In this document: in pieces, positions 41,199-50,749 of the stretch
How positions within the stretch are numbered: the stretch's first letter is position 1
Layout: every line of letters begins with the position of its first letter
NCBI GenBank assembly: GCA_024641945.1
Contig: JAHECD010000018.1
Location: 1-55,385 of the forward strand
Direction of reading: 5' to 3'
DNA length: 55,385 bases
Source: Rubrivivax sp.
GTDB taxonomy: Bacteria; Pseudomonadota; Gammaproteobacteria; Burkholderiales; Burkholderiaceae_C
Notes under the pieces: model-generated
The model's database searches: none
What the model saw: only the letters and a program-made list of their open reading frames with translations
Told to the model about the DNA's origin: nothing
Program-made: the position numbers and the translations under genes

Positions 41199-42263
41199 TC
41201 AATTCCGCGTGGGGCTTGGAGTGGCGAACAGGATGTCCTGCTCGAGCACGTGCATCAGGGTTTTGTCGGCATGGCTGCGCAGGATCGGCAGCACCGGCAC
41301 AAGGGTCCGCCGCGCCTGTGCATCGAGGCCGCCCGACCGCAAGGCCATCGCCAGATCAGCGGCACAGAATGCCAGAGACGTCCAGACCGCCGGTTGATGC
41401 ACGGCCTCGACCAAAAGTGACCCCACGGCCCGTCCCAGATGATTCGGGGCCTGCGGATCGTGGCTGCGCAATGCAATCGAACCGCGCGCCCAATGCACGA
41501 AACCACCCGCATGCGACGGCAGGCTATGGGCATCGGTGCGGTCCAGCAGACGCCGGGCCGCGTCGGCGTCGCCGAATCTCGCTTCAGCCAACGCCAGGTC
41601 GATCACCCGTGCGGGATCGTTGCGCGCGACGTCGGCGGCCGCCCGGGTGCACCGCAGGTATCCGGTGCGGTCGCCTGCCGCCACATGGACGGACGCAAGT
41701 CGGGATTCGTACAGTCCCGGGTTTGTCGCGGCGATACGCACGGCCCAGGGCGCCAGCGCCAATAGTGCATCGGCCAGCGGCCGGCCACGCAGCACCTGGC
41801 TGCAAGCCATGTGGACCTCGACGTCGAAGGCCGTCGTGACGGTGGCGCCACGGGCTGCTCGCACGTGACTTACAAGTCCCTCCATGCGCGTCCAATCGCC
41901 GACCGAGAACGCTTCGACCAACCGCGCGTGTTGCCGCCCGTGGCGGTATCGGACAGACGCCCAGGCGAAGGGCAGCAGAACCATCCCGATGGGTGCGAGG
42001 ACCCATGCCAGTCGACCTTGCCAAAGCCCCAGGGCCGCCAGTGCGAGCCAGGCTGCGGTCGACAGAGCCCTGCGCTGCGCGGTGTGGATCAGCAGGGGCA
42101 TCAAACCGGGGCGCCGCGTCACGCGGGCATTGAATTCTGCAAGGCGCCGTTCGTCGGCGGGGCTCAAGCCCATGGAACGCATCGGCCGCAGAACGCCAGA
42201 CACCGCGCTGCCCACGGCATGCGTGCCGGGCTGATCGGTAGGGCTGTCGGGAAGCTGGGCCAT
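41199..42263 (-). CDS. unrecognised membrane-anchored, helix-rich protein between carA and carB
   Basis: 354 aa. I do not recognise the family. There is a polar N-terminus to about residue 60, two adjacent hydrophobic segments (about 66-105, ALSTAAWLALAALGL and LAWVLAPIGMVLLPF), then an Ala/Leu/Arg-rich helical region of about 240 residues. The latter resembles TPR-like repeats (VIDLALAEARFGDADAARRLLDR; LAFCAADLAMAL), as in peptidase-associated or efflux-accessory proteins. It sits 11 bases after carA and 12 before carB, so it is in the operon. Rhomboid-like catalytic motifs are not seen. Any tie to carbamoyl phosphate is unproven. Confidence 0.75.
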   Translation of the reverse strand: MAQLPDSPTDQPGTHAVGSAVSGVLRPMRSMGLSPADERRLAEFNARVTRRPGLMPLLIHTAQRRALSTAAWLALAALGLWQGRLAWVLAPIGMVLLPFAWASVRYRHGRQHARLVEAFSVGDWTRMEGLVSHVRAARGATVTTAFDVEVHMACSQVLRGRPLADALLALAPWAVRIAATNPGLYESRLASVHVAAGDRTGYLRCTRAAADVARNDPARVIDLALAEARFGDADAARRLLDRTDAHSLPSHAGGFVHWARGSIALRSHDPQAPNHLGRAVGSLLVEAVHQPAVWTSLAFCAADLAMALRSGGLDAQARRTLVPVLPILRSHADKTLMHVLEQDILFATPSPTRN

Positions 42264-42274
42264 CGACAGTTCGC

Positions 42275-43423
42275 TCAGCGCGACATCGACGCGACGAATC
42301 GATCGAACAGATAGGCGATGTCGTGCGGGCCAGGCGACGCTTCGGGGTGGCCTTGAAAGCAGAAGGCTGGTTTGTCGGTGCGCGCCAGGCCCTGCAGCGT
42401 GCCATCGAACAGGCTCACATGCGTGGGGCGCAGGTTGCCGGGCAGGCTGCGTTCGTCAACGGCAAACCCGTGGTTCTGGCTCGTGATGCTGACACGGCCC
42501 GAATCCAGATCCTTGACAGGGTGGTTGGCGCCGTGGTGGCCGAATTTCATCTTGAAGGTCTTTGCGCCCGACGCCAGCGCCATGATCTGGTGCCCCAGGC
42601 AAATACCGAAAGTGGGTAGGCCAGAGTCGATGAGCGACCGCGCAGCGTCTATCGCATAGCCGCAGGGTTCGGGGTCGCCGGGACCATTGCTCAGGAACAC
42701 GCCATCCGGCCGATAGGCCAGCACCTCGGCGGCCGACGTGCGGGCTGGCACCACGGTGATGCGGCATCCCCTGCTGGCAAGCATTCGCAAGATGTTGTGC
42801 TTGACGCCGAAGTCATACGCCACCACGTGAAACCTCGGGTCGGCTTGACGGCCATAGCCCATGCCAAGTTGCCACTCGGTCTCGTCCCATGTGTACGGAT
42901 GGTCGATCGACACCGCCTGGGCGAGATCCTGCCCCGCCATGGACGGGACCGCCCTCGCCTGCCGAACGGCCTCGACGATGTCGGCATCGGAAATCGCTGC
43001 GCCCGATGGAAACGACACGATGCACCCGTTCTGAGCACCGGTGGTCCGCAACACCCGCGTCAACCGCCGCGTGTCGATATCGGCGATGGCCACGGTGCCC
43101 TCTCGATGGAGGTACTGCGCGAGCGTCATCGTCTGGCGGAAATTCGAAGCACGGATCGGCAGGTCACGAATCACCAGCCCCGCCGCGTGTACCTTGCGTG
43201 CCTCGGCGTCCTCCTCGTTGACACCGTAGTTGCCGATGTGCGGGTAGGTCAACGTGACGATCTGCCGGCAGTAACTCGGATCGGTGAGGATCTCCTGGTA
43301 GCCGGTGAGTGCGGTGTTGAACACCACCTCGCCGACCGTCGAGCCGGCGGCGCCGATCGACGTGCCCCTGAAATGGGTGCCGTCTGCGAGTGCGAGTACG
43401 GCGAGCGGCAGGTCGGGCAGCAA
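42275..43423 (-). CDS. carA: carbamoyl-phosphate synthase small subunit (glutaminase)
   Basis: 382 aa. N-terminal CarA-specific domain ([27 protein letters not shown]) and a class I glutamine amidotransferase with nucleophile Cys in [12 protein letters not shown] and the His/Glu pair near [11 protein letters not shown]. Provides ammonia to CarB. The start is read as TTG at 43423, with CGGAG 6-7 bases upstream; the frame stays open further upstream but homology begins near here. Confidence 0.95.
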   Translation of the reverse strand: MLPDLPLAVLALADGTHFRGTSIGAAGSTVGEVVFNTALTGYQEILTDPSYCRQIVTLTYPHIGNYGVNEEDAEARKVHAAGLVIRDLPIRASNFRQTMTLAQYLHREGTVAIADIDTRRLTRVLRTTGAQNGCIVSFPSGAAISDADIVEAVRQARAVPSMAGQDLAQAVSIDHPYTWDETEWQLGMGYGRQADPRFHVVAYDFGVKHNILRMLASRGCRITVVPARTSAAEVLAYRPDGVFLSNGPGDPEPCGYAIDAARSLIDSGLPTFGICLGHQIMALASGAKTFKMKFGHHGANHPVKDLDSGRVSITSQNHGFAVDERSLPGNLRPTHVSLFDGTLQGLARTDKPAFCFQGHPEASPGPHDIAYLFDRFVASMSR

Positions 43424-43543
43424 TGGAAACTCCGGTTTGCGCGCACCCAGATCGATCTCCCCGGACCAGGTCGGCGGGGTTCGAGCGAGGGGAAACCGAG
43501 GTCGAGTTTCGCTGGGTGCCAGTGATTGCAGGTAAACCGCGAG

Positions 43544-43549
43544 AGTATA
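43544..43549 (-). promoter_or_regulatory. -10 box of carA
   Basis: TATACT on the minus strand, about 120 bases before the carA start, in the gap after the GlcG-like gene. No convincing -35. No arginine or PyrI-type site recognised in the leader. Confidence 0.4.
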
Positions 43550-43581
43550 GCCGGCTGCGGTTGCACCGGCCTCGAGACGAC

Positions 43582-43971
43582 CTAGATCGCCGCGATACCG
43601 GCGCCTGCAACCTGCGCGTCCTGACTGGACCTGACACCACTCACCCCGACGGCACCCACGCGATGCCCGTCGACGACGATCGGCACGCCGCCTTCGAGCA
43701 GTCCTTCCAACGACGGCGAAATCAGAAATGACGTGCGACCCTGGTTGATGAAGTCTTCGTCGACCTTGCTCTCGCGACGGCCGAGGGCGGCAGTGCGTGC
43801 CTCTTCAGGCGCGATGTACGCCGAGCCGTCGAGACGTCTGAACCAAAGGAAATGCCCACCGTCGTCGACGATCGCAATACTCACCGGCCACTTCTGTCCA
43901 ACCGCATGAGCCACCGCGGCCACTCCGATGCAGTCGATCCCGGCTTGCGCAAGCTACGGCTTGTGATGCAT
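43582..43971 (-). pseudogene. GlcG/HbpS (DUF336) family gene with in-frame amber codon
   Basis: The body (MAAVAHAVGQKWPVSIAIVDDGGHF ... [19 protein letters not shown]; split here) is a standard small heme-binding/GlcG-like domain. Reading from the ATG at 43971 the first codons are MHHKP, then TAG (43956-43954), then LAQAGIDCIGVAAVAHAV, which fits the family's N-terminal helix. So a single nonsense codon at position 6 separates the natural start from the rest. Translation could restart at GTG 43923 and give 113 aa lacking the first helix. Either a recent pseudogene, a suppressed stop, or a sequencing error. Confidence 0.65.
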
Positions 43972-44031
43972 GGGCGTTCGGCAAGTTCGCTGCGACAACC
44001 CAGTCGATAGCCGACGCAAGGGCGGGGAACT

Positions 44032-44037
44032 TAGAAT
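44032..44037 (+). promoter_or_regulatory. -10-like box upstream of the BI-1 gene
   Basis: TAGAAT about 62 bases before the ATG at 44100. A second candidate, TATGCT, is at 44061-44066. No good -35 with either. Confidence 0.35.
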
Positions 44038-44099
44038 AGGCACTCCGTCTCCAAGCCAGCTATGCTGCAACTTCCGTTCCTCAACACTTGGGAGCTTCA

Positions 44100-44795
44100 A
44101 TGAACGACCGTGTGCAAACCTTTCCTGGCGCCGCCGGCACTGGCGGGGTCGCATCGCAGCCGAGCGCCGTGTTGCGAAACACCTATTGGCTGCTGGCGCT
44201 TTCGCTGGTTCCCACCGTGCTGGGCGCATGGGTGGGTGTCTCCACAGGGATTCTCAACACGATGGGCGCAGGCCTGTCGATGATCGTATTTCTCGGAGGC
44301 GCCTTCGGCCTCATGTACGCGATCGAAAAGACCAAGAACTCGGCCACCGGCGTGTATGTGCTGCTGGCCTTCACGTTCTTCATGGGCCTGATGCTGTCGC
44401 GCATGGTCGGTCAGGTTCTGGGGTTCAGAAACGGCGGATCGCTAGTGATGACGGCCTTCGGCGGGACCGCATTGATCTTCCTGGTGATGGCCACGCTGGC
44501 CACTACGATCAAACGCGACCTGTCATCGATGGGCAAATTCCTCACGGTCGGTGCCGTGATCCTGTTCTTCGCCTTCATCGTCAACTTCTTCCTGCAATCG
44601 TCGGCGCTCATGTTGACACTGCTCGTGCTGTGCCTGGGTGTCTTCTCGGCCTTCATGCTGTACGACATCAAACGAGTCATCGACGGTGGCGAGACCAACT
44701 ACATCTCTGCCACGCTCGCCATCTACCTGGACATGTACAACGTATTCCAGAGTCTGCTGGCGTTGCTGGGTATTTTCGGCGGCGAACGCGATTGA
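44100..44795 (+). CDS. Bax inhibitor-1/YccA family membrane protein
   Basis: 231 aa with seven membrane helices after a short polar N-terminus. Typical features are NTYWLLALSLVPTVLGAWVG, AIEKTKNSATGVY and the C-terminal LYDIKRVIDGGETNYISATL-type segment with its acidic pH-sensor region. YccA in E. coli binds and restrains FtsH; others leak calcium. The ATG has GGGAG 7 bases upstream. ftsH lies 9 kb away on the other strand, not linked. Confidence 0.92.
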   Translation: MNDRVQTFPGAAGTGGVASQPSAVLRNTYWLLALSLVPTVLGAWVGVSTGILNTMGAGLSMIVFLGGAFGLMYAIEKTKNSATGVYVLLAFTFFMGLMLSRMVGQVLGFRNGGSLVMTAFGGTALIFLVMATLATTIKRDLSSMGKFLTVGAVILFFAFIVNFFLQSSALMLTLLVLCLGVFSAFMLYDIKRVIDGGETNYISATLAIYLDMYNVFQSLLALLGIFGGERD

Positions 44796-44813
44796 TCGTC
44801 CGGCGCACTCACG

Positions 44814-44841
44814 AAGGCCCCGACTGCGGGGCCTTTTTTTT
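44814..44841 (+). terminator. intrinsic terminator of the BI-1 gene
   Basis: AAGGCCCC (44814-44821) and GGGGCCTT (44828-44835) form an 8-bp stem running into eight T. It also separates this gene from the convergent rlmD. Confidence 0.85.
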
Positions 44842-44850
44842 GCCCTGCCT

Positions 44851-46203
44851 TCAGGCCTTGTCGAAGACCGCCATGCTTTCGACATGCGCCGTGTGCGGGA
44901 ACATATTGATGACACCGGCCTTGACGCAGCGGTAGCCCGCCTGATGCACCAGAAGGCCGGCATCCCTGGCCAGCGTGGCGGGATTGCAGCTGACATAGAC
45001 GATGCGATTGGGCGCCGTCCATGGTTCGGGTGGTGGCGTCTGTTGCATATCCGCAAGTGCCTTGGCCAAGGCAAAGGCACCTTCGCGCGGGGGATCGACC
45101 AGCCAACGCTCGGCCGTTCCCGCCGACCTCAGGCTCTCGGGCGTCGTCTCGAACAGATTGCGTGCCTCGAACGTCGCACGTCGCGCCAGCCCATTGATTT
45201 CGGCGTTTGCCCGCGCACGTGCGACCAGGGTCTCGCTGCCCTCGATGCCCAGCACTTCGCGTGCACGCGTCGCCAGTGGCAATGTGAAGTTGCCCAGGCC
45301 ACAAAACCAGTCAACGACGCGATCATCGGCCTGCGGATCCAGCAGCCGGATTGCGCGTGCAACGAGGACTTGGTTGATGTGAGGGTTGACCTGCGTGAAA
45401 TCGGTCGGCATGAACGGCATGCGCACACCGAACTCGGGCAAGGCATACGCGAGCTCCGGTCCGCCGTCGTCGAGCAGATGCGCAGTATCCGGCCCCTTCG
45501 GCTGCAACCACCATTGCACGTCATGCACACGCGCAAACTGTCGAAGACGCTCGCCGTCGCCCTCGGTGAGCGGCTCGAGATGCCGAAGCACCAGCGCTGT
45601 GACGTCGTCGCCAGCAGCCAGCTCGATCTGCGGAAGTCGGTCGCGCTGGTCCATCGAGCTGATCAAACCGCGCAGAGGGACGAGCATCGCGCTCACCCGT
45701 TTGGGCAGCACCGGGCAAACGCGCATGTCGGCCACGTAACGTGACTTTCGCTCGTGAAAGCCGACCAACACCGTGCCCTTTTTCTGCACATGGCGGACCG
45801 ACAGGCGCGCACGGAAACGATAGCCCCAGGTCGGCCCTTCGATCGGTCGCAGCACCTGATCGGCACGAACCTTGGCAAGGTGCCAAAGGTTGTCCTCGAG
45901 CACCCGCTGCTTGACAGCGACTTGAGCCGCAGGATCCAGATGCTGAACCTTGCACCCTCCGCAGGCCCCGGCGTGGAGTCCGAAGTGCGGACAAGCAGGC
46001 GTCACTCGCTGCGAACTTTCGCGTGCCGTGGCGTATAGAACGCCCTGCTCCCACTGGTTCTTGCGGCGATGAACCTGTACCTGGACACGCTCCGTCGGCA
46101 GTGCGCCTTCGATGAAAACCACCTTGCCGTCGGCGCGATGTGCGACACCTTGGCCCTCAAGGTCGAGCGACTCGACATCCAGCCATTCTTCTTGATCGGT
46201 CAT
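44851..46203 (-). CDS. rlmD: 23S rRNA (uracil1939-C5)-methyltransferase RlmD
   Basis: 450 aa from the ATG at 46203. N-terminal TRAM domain, 4Fe-4S ligands (Cys71, Cys81, Cys84 in [19 protein letters not shown] and one later), then a SAM domain ([16 protein letters not shown]) and catalytic Cys in [12 protein letters not shown]. Methylates U1939 in 23S rRNA. An in-frame ATG at 46221 exists, but GATAAT ending 7 bases before 46203 supports the shorter form. Downstream of nlpD where rpoS often lies. Confidence 0.94.
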   Translation of the reverse strand: MTDQEEWLDVESLDLEGQGVAHRADGKVVFIEGALPTERVQVQVHRRKNQWEQGVLYATARESSQRVTPACPHFGLHAGACGGCKVQHLDPAAQVAVKQRVLEDNLWHLAKVRADQVLRPIEGPTWGYRFRARLSVRHVQKKGTVLVGFHERKSRYVADMRVCPVLPKRVSAMLVPLRGLISSMDQRDRLPQIELAAGDDVTALVLRHLEPLTEGDGERLRQFARVHDVQWWLQPKGPDTAHLLDDGGPELAYALPEFGVRMPFMPTDFTQVNPHINQVLVARAIRLLDPQADDRVVDWFCGLGNFTLPLATRAREVLGIEGSETLVARARANAEINGLARRATFEARNLFETTPESLRSAGTAERWLVDPPREGAFALAKALADMQQTPPPEPWTAPNRIVYVSCNPATLARDAGLLVHQAGYRCVKAGVINMFPHTAHVESMAVFDKA

Positions 46204-46210
46204 CTGCGAG

Positions 46211-46216
46211 ATTATC
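46211..46216 (-). promoter_or_regulatory. -10 box for leaderless rlmD transcript
   Basis: GATAAT on the minus strand ends exactly 7 bases before the ATG at 46203, with no Shine-Dalgarno sequence between. Confidence 0.55.
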
Positions 46217-46286
46217 CGCATGCCTCAAGGCATCGAGCCGCCCACGGGCGGCTCGTCCAGATCTCGTCTCGACGTGCGCCGCCGAA

Positions 46287-47210
46287 TCAGCGTGGCGGCA
46301 GAAGTTTTGCCGGGTCGATCGGCTTGCCCAGACGACGAATCTCGAAATGGAGCTGAACCCGGTCCGCATCGCTGGAGCCCATCTCGGCGATCTTCTGGCC
46401 GCGGCGCACGACCTGATCTTCCTTCACGAGCAGCGTCTGGTTGTGCGCATAGGCGGTCAGGTAAGTCGAGTTGTGCTTCACGATGACCAGATTGCCATAG
46501 CCGCGCAAACCAGATCCTGCATAGACGACGCGGCCGTCAGCCGCCGCGAGCACCGGGTCGCCAGCCTTCCCGGTGATCGCCAGACCCTTGACATTGCGGC
46601 CTTCGTCGAAGCCGGCCACCACCGGGCCGGCCGCCGGCCAAAGCCAGTTGACGTCGTCATCGCCCTCGCGGGCCGACGAAGCGGCTGCTGCGGCCGGCGT
46701 CGCGGTTGCAGGGGCCGACGCGCTGGATGCCGCCGCCGAAGCAGCTGCAGCGCGCGCATCGAGCGGCCGCGTCTCCACCTTGCCGGCCGGCGCCACCGGC
46801 CGGGCCACCGCCAGCCCAGGATCGACACCAGGAGCCACCACACGCAAGACCTGCCCGACTTCGATCAGGTTGACGTTGTCGATGTTGTTCCAAAGGGCCA
46901 CGTCTCGCCAGTTCTGGCCATTTTCAAGTGCAATGCGCGCCAGCGTGTCGCCGGGCTTGACGGTGTAGTAACCGGCCTTGCCGGCGTTTTCTGCCCCTGG
47001 CAACACCTTGGCCGACTCTTCTGCAGTCATCGGCGCGGAGGCCGCTGGGGCGGGCGCAGAGGCTGCTGGCATGGGCTTCGCCGGCAGGCGGCGAGCCTGC
47101 GTGCGGTCTTCGACCGGCGCGCGTTGGGCCTGGCCTGCACAGCCGGCCAGCAACACCCCAGCAAGGGCCAAGCTGCCCAGCAGGGCCATACGCGGAAGTC
47201 GAAAGATCAT
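46287..47210 (-). CDS. nlpD: NlpD-like LysM/M23 lipoprotein
   Basis: 307 aa. Lipobox LAGVLLAGC near residue 23, Ala/Pro-rich linker, LysM domain (YYTVKPGDTLARIALENGQNW, about 80-125, shown only in part), a second Ala-rich linker and a LytM/M23 domain. The M23 metal site is degenerate: the first His/Asp motif is replaced in VKGLAITGKAGDPV and the HxH is QLH in VQLHFEIRR, as in E. coli NlpD, which activates the amidase AmiC instead of cutting itself. A GTG at 47231 overlapping the pcm stop is an alternative start; AGGA precedes the ATG. Confidence 0.9.
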   Translation of the reverse strand: MIFRLPRMALLGSLALAGVLLAGCAGQAQRAPVEDRTQARRLPAKPMPAASAPAPAASAPMTAEESAKVLPGAENAGKAGYYTVKPGDTLARIALENGQNWRDVALWNNIDNVNLIEVGQVLRVVAPGVDPGLAVARPVAPAGKVETRPLDARAAAASAAASSASAPATATPAAAAASSAREGDDDVNWLWPAAGPVVAGFDEGRNVKGLAITGKAGDPVLAAADGRVVYAGSGLRGYGNLVIVKHNSTYLTAYAHNQTLLVKEDQVVRRGQKIAEMGSSDADRVQLHFEIRRLGKPIDPAKLLPPR

Positions 47211-47227
47211 GCGATTCCTGGGCTGCG

Positions 47228-48055
47228 TCACACGGTTCCTGATTTTAAGGGGACGAAATGAACGGCATCGTGAACAGTCCGGCGATAGCCGTCGGCCTGC
47301 CTATCGACGACCATCAGCACCTGCCCGCCCGTTGAGGCGTCGTGCATGGGCGCTACCAGACGCCCGCCGACCGCCAGTTGTTCCAACCAGGCGTCCGGCA
47401 AAGCGTCGCCGCCGGCAGCTGACACGATGACATCGTACGGCGCATTGGGTGCATGGCCGACGCGGCCGTCGCCAAAGACGAGTCGAACGTGCGGCACACC
47501 GATGGCCGCAAGATTTTCACGTGCACGCTCATGAAGCGGCCGAAGGCGCTCGACCGAAATCACCCGAGTCGACATCAGCGACAGCAAGGCGGCCTGGTAG
47601 CCACAGCCCGTGCCAATCTCGAGCACACGACCCAGGCGGCCATCCCCGCGCTGGCGCGCATGCGGTGTATCGAACAGCAACGCGAGCATGCGCGCCACGA
47701 CGGACGGCTTGGAGATGGTCTGCTCCCATCCAATGGGCAGGCTTGTGTCTTCGTAGGCCTGCGTCGCCAGTGCACTGTCGACGAAAAGGTGGCGCGGGAC
47801 CTGCGCGAATGCGCACAGCACGGGCTCGCAAGTGACCCCTTCGCGCCGGATCCGGGCCACCATGCGCGAACGTACCGCTGCAGAGTCCATCCCCAACCCG
47901 GCCGGCGCACCCGTCCGGGCACCCATGGCCGCTGAAGCCGCAGCATCGTGCAGCGGACGCTGCGGCCGCAGCACACCGGCCGCTTGCGTCTGCACCGGCG
48001 ACAACCGGTCCAGACCAATCGGGAACCGCGGAGTGCGCGGCCGTCCCGCCGTCAC
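47228..48055 (-). CDS. pcm: protein-L-isoaspartate O-methyltransferase
   Basis: 275 aa, with an extra N-terminal stretch of about 60 residues ([19 protein letters not shown]) seen in Burkholderiales homologues. Core: [22 protein letters not shown], the SAM loop [16 protein letters not shown] and [10 protein letters not shown]. Repairs isoaspartyl damage in proteins. Starts at GTG 48055 overlapping the surE stop by four bases (GTGA); starts at inner ATGs would drop the conserved N-terminus. Confidence 0.92.
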   Translation of the reverse strand: MTAGRPRTPRFPIGLDRLSPVQTQAAGVLRPQRPLHDAAASAAMGARTGAPAGLGMDSAAVRSRMVARIRREGVTCEPVLCAFAQVPRHLFVDSALATQAYEDTSLPIGWEQTISKPSVVARMLALLFDTPHARQRGDGRLGRVLEIGTGCGYQAALLSLMSTRVISVERLRPLHERARENLAAIGVPHVRLVFGDGRVGHAPNAPYDVIVSAAGGDALPDAWLEQLAVGGRLVAPMHDASTGGQVLMVVDRQADGYRRTVHDAVHFVPLKSGTV

Positions 48056-48819
48056 GCGCTTACGCTCCGCTCCAGCGCATGGGCCCAATCGGCGCCGCGC
48101 GCATGATCGGTCATGTCGACCTGCAACGGTGTGATCGACACCTTTCCGTTTGCCGTGGCGTGGAAATCGGTGCCTTCGCCGGCCTCGCGTGCGTCGCCGG
48201 CCGGCCCGATCCAGTAGATCGCCTCGCCGCGCGGGTTGACCTGGCGTATCACTGGCGAACTGGCGTGCCGGCGGCCCAGGCGCGTGACCACGCGCGGCAA
48301 ATTCGCGGCGTCCGCCCGGTTGGGAATGTTCACGTTCAGAAGGTAGGGGCCTTGGCGTGCCGAGGCGAGGACCTGGTCGACGACGGAGCGAGCAGCCGCC
48401 GCGGCCGCGTCCAGGTCGCCCCACCCCTTGAGCACCTGTGAGAACGCGATCGCCGGGATGCCGAAGAGAAAGCCTTCGGTCGCTGCCGCCACCGTGCCGG
48501 AATACAACGTGTCGTCGCCCATGTTGGCGCCGTTGTTGATGCCGGACAGCACGAGATCGGGCTTGTGTTCAAGCAGCCCCGTCAACGCCACGTGAACACA
48601 GTCGGAAGGTGTGCCGTTGACCACGCGCACGCGACAGCCGTGTTCAGCGCGGGCCTCGAAGACCGACAGGGGCCGGTTCAGCGTCAGCGCGTTCGACGTG
48701 CCACTGGCGTTCTGCTCGGGCGCCACGACCTCGATTTCACCCAACCCCGCGCACGCCCGCACCAGGGCCGTCAGCCCTGGCGCCAAGTAGCCGTCGTCAT
48801 TCGCGATCAGTATGTGCAT
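48052..48819 (-). CDS. surE: 5'/3'-nucleotidase SurE
   Basis: 255 aa. Begins [16 protein letters not shown] with the metal-binding DD, then [13 protein letters not shown] and [22 protein letters not shown] (split motif of the active site). Dephosphorylates nucleoside monophosphates. TACAAT ends 6 bases before this ATG, arguing against an upstream ATG at 48846. First gene of surE-pcm-nlpD. Confidence 0.94.
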   Translation of the reverse strand: MHILIANDDGYLAPGLTALVRACAGLGEIEVVAPEQNASGTSNALTLNRPLSVFEARAEHGCRVRVVNGTPSDCVHVALTGLLEHKPDLVLSGINNGANMGDDTLYSGTVAAATEGFLFGIPAIAFSQVLKGWGDLDAAAAAARSVVDQVLASARQGPYLLNVNIPNRADAANLPRVVTRLGRRHASSPVIRQVNPRGEAIYWIGPAGDAREAGEGTDFHATANGKVSITPLQVDMTDHARGADWAHALERSVSA

Positions 48820-48825
48820 ACCGGG

Positions 48826-48831
48826 ATTGTA
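48826..48831 (-). promoter_or_regulatory. -10 box for leaderless surE transcript
   Basis: TACAAT on the minus strand ends 6 bases before the ATG at 48819. No Shine-Dalgarno between, predicting a leaderless surE-pcm-nlpD mRNA. Confidence 0.55.
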
Positions 48832-48910
48832 GGGAGTCGTCCCCATGGCGACCCCGCACGCGGACGAGCCTGCCTATCATGGCTCCTTTGCACGCACAGC
48901 GAGGACGACG

Positions 48911-49888
48911 ATGAAGGCATGGCTTTGCGAATCACTCGACGGCATCGGCGCCATGAAGTGGCTGGACAGGCCCACCCCGGCACCCGCCGCCGGAGAAATG
49001 CGGATCGAGGTCAAGGCGGCCAGTCTGAACTTCCCGGACCTGCTCATCGTGGAGGGCAAGTACCAGATCAAACCAGCCCTGCCCTTCGTACCGGGCGCGG
49101 AATTTTCGGGCGTCGTCGATGCGGTCGGCGATGGCGTGACGCAGTTCAAGGTTGGCGACGCCGTGGCCGCCATCGGCAGCACGGGTGGGTTTGCCACCCA
49201 TGCCTGCGTGGCCGCCACCCAGGCGATTGCGCTGCCTTCCGGCTTTGCATTCGAGGACGCCGCCGCGTTTGCATTCACCTACGGCACGTCGCACCATGCG
49301 CTCATCGACCGCGGTGCGCTCAAAGCAGGTGAAACCGTGCTCGTGCTGGGAGCGGCGGGCGGCGTCGGCAGCGCCGCCGTGCAGATCGCCAAGGCGGCAG
49401 GCGCCCGTGTCATCGCTGCGGTGTCGAGCGACGAGAAGGCTGTCTTCTGCCTGGCACTCGGCGCCGACGCGACCGTCAACTACACGACGCAGCCGCTGCG
49501 CGAAACGATCAAGGCGTTGACGGACGGCAAGGGCCCTGACATCGTCTACGACCCCGTCGGCGGTGACCTCGCGGAGCCGGCGTTCAGGTCGATCGCCTGG
49601 CGCGGCCGCTACCTGGTGGTCGGCTTCGCAGGTGGAGGCATCCCGGCCTTGCCGCTCAATCTCACGCTTTTGAAGGGTGCCTCCATCGTCGGCGTCTTCT
49701 GGGGCGAATTCGTCCGTCGAGAGGCCAAGGCGTTCTCGCGCGGCATGGCGCAGCTGATGCAGTGGTATGCCGAGGACCGTGTGAAGCCCGCCATTGACAT
49801 TCGACTGCCGATGAAGGAATTGCCCGCTGCGTACGAGCGCATGGGCACCCGACGCGTGATGGGCAAAGTCGTGCTCGTGAATGAGTAA
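48911..49888 (+). CDS. NADPH:quinone oxidoreductase-like MDR protein
   Basis: 325 aa. Zinc-free MDR reductase: GroES-like domain with FVPGAEFSGVVDAVGDGV, then Rossmann fold VLVLGAAGGVGSAAVQIAKAAGA. Resembles quinone oxidoreductase and enoyl reductase relatives. Substrate not predictable. The ATG at 48911 (MKAWLCESLDG) follows GAGG; the upstream extension to 48845 has no family match. Confidence 0.85.
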   Translation: MKAWLCESLDGIGAMKWLDRPTPAPAAGEMRIEVKAASLNFPDLLIVEGKYQIKPALPFVPGAEFSGVVDAVGDGVTQFKVGDAVAAIGSTGGFATHACVAATQAIALPSGFAFEDAAAFAFTYGTSHHALIDRGALKAGETVLVLGAAGGVGSAAVQIAKAAGARVIAAVSSDEKAVFCLALGADATVNYTTQPLRETIKALTDGKGPDIVYDPVGGDLAEPAFRSIAWRGRYLVVGFAGGGIPALPLNLTLLKGASIVGVFWGEFVRREAKAFSRGMAQLMQWYAEDRVKPAIDIRLPMKELPAAYERMGTRRVMGKVVLVNE

Positions 49889-49978
49889 CCGCCTGTCGCT
49901 CCCCCATCGGAGCGAGTGACATCTGCGTTACGATCGTTTCCTTGAGAGTGGTGCACGGCCACGACAAGGGGCACGTGA

Positions 49979-50710
49979 ATGGCGGTCAAGGTCCTGATTC
50001 TCGAAGACAACCCGGTGGCACGCAGTTTCCTGTGCCGGGTGGTGCGCGAAAGTTTCAGCGACGCGAATCTCATCACCGAGGCTGGAGACCTTGAGACCGC
50101 CCGGCGTCATATCGCGTCCACAAGGAACGCTGGCGCGGCGCCTGCCACCGAGCCGTTCAAGCTCATCCTCGTCGACCTCGAATTGCCGGACGGCAATGGC
50201 ATGGAATTGCTCGCCGAATTGTCAGGGTATCCGGCGACGAAGATCGTCACCACGCTGTACTCCGACGACGACCACCTGTTCCCGGCCCTGCAATGCGGCG
50301 CCGACGGCTACCTGCTCAAGGAGGACCGCTTCGAGGTCCTCGTGGAAGAACTGCAGAAGATCGTGCGTGGCCAGCCTCCGCTGTCGCCCGCGATCGCACG
50401 GCGCCTGCTCACCCATTTTCGGCACGGCGCAGGCGGCGAGGCGCCCGACACCGGATTCACGACCACGGGTGGTTTCGGCAACAGCCGCCCGATCCCCATC
50501 GAGAAGCCGCTGGATCACGAGCGCCTGACCCCCCGCGAGAACGAGGTACTCACCTATCTCAGCAAGGGCTTCACGATCAAGGAGATTGCCAATCTCATGG
50601 GCATCAAGTGGTTCACCGTGAACGACCACATCAAGTCCATCTACAAGAAGCTCAACGTGTCCAGTCGCGCCGAAGCCGCCGTGCTGGCGAGCAAACAAGG
50701 CCTCGTCTGA
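49979..50710 (+). CDS. LuxR/NarL-type response regulator
   Basis: 243 aa. Receiver with Asp66 (LILVDLELP) and Lys in YLLKEDRFEVL, a linker of about 40 residues rich in Gly/Pro, then a LuxR helix-turn-helix (LTPRENEVLTYLSKGFTIKEIANLMG, VNDHIKSIYKKLNVSS; split here). A Shine-Dalgarno AAGGGG precedes the ATG. 39 bases before the histidine kinase gene, its probable partner. Confidence 0.93.
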   Translation: MAVKVLILEDNPVARSFLCRVVRESFSDANLITEAGDLETARRHIASTRNAGAAPATEPFKLILVDLELPDGNGMELLAELSGYPATKIVTTLYSDDDHLFPALQCGADGYLLKEDRFEVLVEELQKIVRGQPPLSPAIARRLLTHFRHGAGGEAPDTGFTTTGGFGNSRPIPIEKPLDHERLTPRENEVLTYLSKGFTIKEIANLMGIKWFTVNDHIKSIYKKLNVSSRAEAAVLASKQGLV

Positions 50711-50749
50711 CACCGCCGGTGCGGCGCTTGGCCGCCCAGAGCTTCCTCG

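Noticed and set aside
46843..47231. Ala-rich repeats in nlpD read as DNA repeats
   Set aside because: Low-complexity protein linker encoded by GC-rich codons, not a DNA repeat array.
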